NCBI GenBank assembly: GCA_012517025.1
Contig: JAAYVT010000620.1
Coordinates: 1 to 6,568, forward strand
DNA from: Phyllobacteriaceae bacterium
GTDB lineage: Bacteria; Pseudomonadota; Alphaproteobacteria; Rhizobiales; Ancalomicrobiaceae
Length of the DNA stretch: 6,568 nucleotides
Direction: 5' to 3'
Shown: piece by piece, positions 5,412-6,568 of the stretch
Numbering within the stretch: position 1 is the stretch's first letter
Layout of the letters: the number at the start of each line of letters is the position of its first letter
Program-made: the position numbers and the translations under genes
Notes under the pieces: generated by a model
Database searches by the model: none
What the model was told of the DNA's origin: nothing
Seen by the model: the letters and a program-made list of their open reading frames with translations, nothing else

Positions 5412-6568
5412 GGGGCTGCTCCGTCGACGGTCGCCGTGGACCACGCCGGCATGGTGGACAAGGTTCGGTCGAGACGCCAGTCCGCGACATTCCAGGTGCG
5501 CCAGTCGCGCGGGCGGTCGAGGTGACGACGCACCATGTCGTCGCGCCGTTCGCCGAGCGGCACCAGCGTCCGGGTCCAGAGCCCGGTGCGTGGATCCCGA
5601 CGCTCGCCGAGGACGAGGCGACCGGCGAACGCGTCGCGCCGTGCGTCGAGGGCGGGGACGACGCCGACTCCGAGCGACAGCAGATGGTCGAGATCGAGCC
5701 GGGCGCCGTAGCCCGTCGTCTCGGCGCAATGGGCGATGTTCCAGCGGGCGACGAGGTCGACGTCGTCGACGAAGCACGCCCCCCACAGCGTGAGGAGAGT
5801 CGCGGCGGCGTTGACTGCGGCGAGCCGGCGGTTCGAGTGGCGGGCGAGAATTCGCACCAGGATCGAGGCGAAACCGAAGGCGACCAGTCCCATCCAGACG
5901 AAGGCGGAAAGCCGCCACAGGGTCAGCGAATAGGCGGCGACGTAGAGCTCGAGCCGCAGCATCGACGAGACCACCAGCATCAGGCCCTGGCCGACGAAGG
6001 CGAGGAGAAGGAGTCGGACCCGCGGCGGGCGGTCCGCGTCCTCCCCGCGCAGCGCGAGCAGGACGAAGCCGGCCGCCACGATCGCCGCCACCATCAGCGG
6101 ATAGGCGCCGCGATGGGCGTATTCGGCGTGCGTCATGCCGGCCGGCAGACCGACGCCGGCCCACAGATACTCGAGATCGGTCGCCGTCTGCAGCGCGAAC
6201 AAGCCGTTGAAGGCGACGAGCGAGCGCACCGTCGCCGCGGTGCCGAGGAGGCCGTCGTCGGCGATCGGTGTCCGGGCGACGGGCCGTTCGAGCGGGGCGG
6301 GGCGCGCGGCGCGGCCGAGCCGCAGGAAAGGCCGGATGGTCACGGCGACGGCGAGCCAGAACAGGATCCGTTCGACGTCGTCGCTCGTGAGAAACCGGCC
6401 CGGCACCAGTCGGGCGACCCAGGCGGCGAAGACAGGATTCGCGACGACGAAGATCACGACGAAGACGAACGAGAGCCCGATCGGCACCATCCAGCCGCGC
6501 CAGTCGATCGACACGCGACGGCGCCCGAGCGTGGCGCGGCGCAGCACCGCGAAGTCGCGCGCCAGGCG
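5408..6568 (-). CDS. DUF4173-like multi-pass membrane protein (5' truncated)
   Basis: The frame is open to the right edge of the window, so 386 C-terminal residues of a longer protein are seen; the GTG at 6547-6545 is probably internal, since the residues before it (RLARDFA) run smoothly into the protein and this family normally has further N-terminal membrane segments. About seven hydrophobic segments are visible: 27-47, 66-83, 113-130, 156-173, 184-204, 216-241 and 249-267, followed by a roughly 120-residue soluble C-terminus. The motifs YAHRGAYPL (150-158) and YSLTLWRL (213-220) are what I associate with the DUF4173 family of uncharacterised inner-membrane proteins. The stop overlaps the response-regulator start by 4 bases (ATGA), so it is the upstream gene of a three-gene operon. 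Biochemical function is unknown; a role as signal-sensing partner or target of the two-component system is inference from context. The family name is from memory, without a profile search. Confidence 0.82.
   Translation of the reverse strand, partial: RLARDFAVLRRATLGRRRVSIDWRGWMVPIGLSFVFVVIFVVANPVFAAWVARLVPGRFLTSDDVERILFWLAVAVTIRPFLRLGRAARPAPLERPVARTPIADDGLLGTAATVRSLVAFNGLFALQTATDLEYLWAGVGLPAGMTHAEYAHRGAYPLMVAAIVAAGFVLLALRGEDADRPPRVRLLLLAFVGQGLMLVVSSMLRLELYVAAYSLTLWRLSAFVWMGLVAFGFASILVRILARHSNRRLAAVNAAATLLTLWGACFVDDVDLVARWNIAHCAETTGYGARLDLDHLLSLGVGVVPALDARRDAFAGRLVLGERRDPRTGLWTRTLVPLGERRDDMVRRHLDRPRDWRTWNVADWRLDRTLSTMPAWSTATVDGAAP

Noticed and set aside
6545..6547. GTG as the true start of the membrane-protein gene
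   Set aside because: The frame stays open to the window edge and family members usually have more N-terminal membrane segments, so the gene is better read as truncated by the window.
5408..6568. Calling the membrane protein CreD because of the CreB-like regulator
   Set aside because: The visible motifs (YAHRGAYPL, YSLTLWRL) point to the DUF4173 family and I see no CreD-specific features; only the gene order is comparable.
1..6568. tRNA, rRNA, CRISPR array, insertion sequence or toxin-antitoxin genes
   Set aside because: No cloverleaf-like sequence, regularly spaced repeats, transposase motifs or small paired frames with recognisable domains were seen on either strand.

Overview
The window looks like part of a high-GC alphaproteobacterial replicon, probably from the order Hyphomicrobiales (Rhizobiales) or a near relative. 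The evidence is a repABC plasmid/chromid maintenance cassette, a type essentially confined to Alphaproteobacteria, together with strongly GC-biased third codon positions. Species cannot be named from this sequence.

Left half (1-2945, + strand): the 3' part of repA (ParA-type ATPase, cut by the window edge), complete repB (ParB-type centromere-binding protein, start overlapping the repA stop by 1 base) and complete repC (replication initiator). The cis elements expected of a repABC unit are also visible. A palindrome matching the repABC parS consensus GTTNNCNNNNGNNAAC lies inside the first codons of repB (590-605). The 186-nt repB-repC gap holds a counter-transcribed antisense RNA on the - strand, with a recognisable promoter and a strong intrinsic terminator. 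A repC leader hairpin carries the repC Shine-Dalgarno. An AT-rich island in the middle of repC (about 2441-2540, 45% GC by my count) is where oriV lies in characterised repABC plasmids. Together RepA/RepB/parS would handle segregation, RepC/oriV replication, and the antisense RNA plus RepA/RepB copy number and incompatibility.

Middle (2946-3108): a convergent intergenic spacer with several inverted repeats but no textbook U-tract terminator for either side.

Right half (3109-6568, - strand, read right to left): a three-gene operon joined by two identical 4-base ATGA stop/start overlaps. In transcription order these are a multi-pass membrane protein resembling the DUF4173 family (5' end beyond the window), an OmpR-class response regulator with a CreB-like receiver, and a two-TM HAMP histidine kinase. 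The tight coupling suggests that the membrane protein and the two-component system serve one envelope-related signalling function, but signal and regulon are not evident. The window is an ordinary repABC cassette beside a less well understood signalling operon; I see no clearly new class of system.
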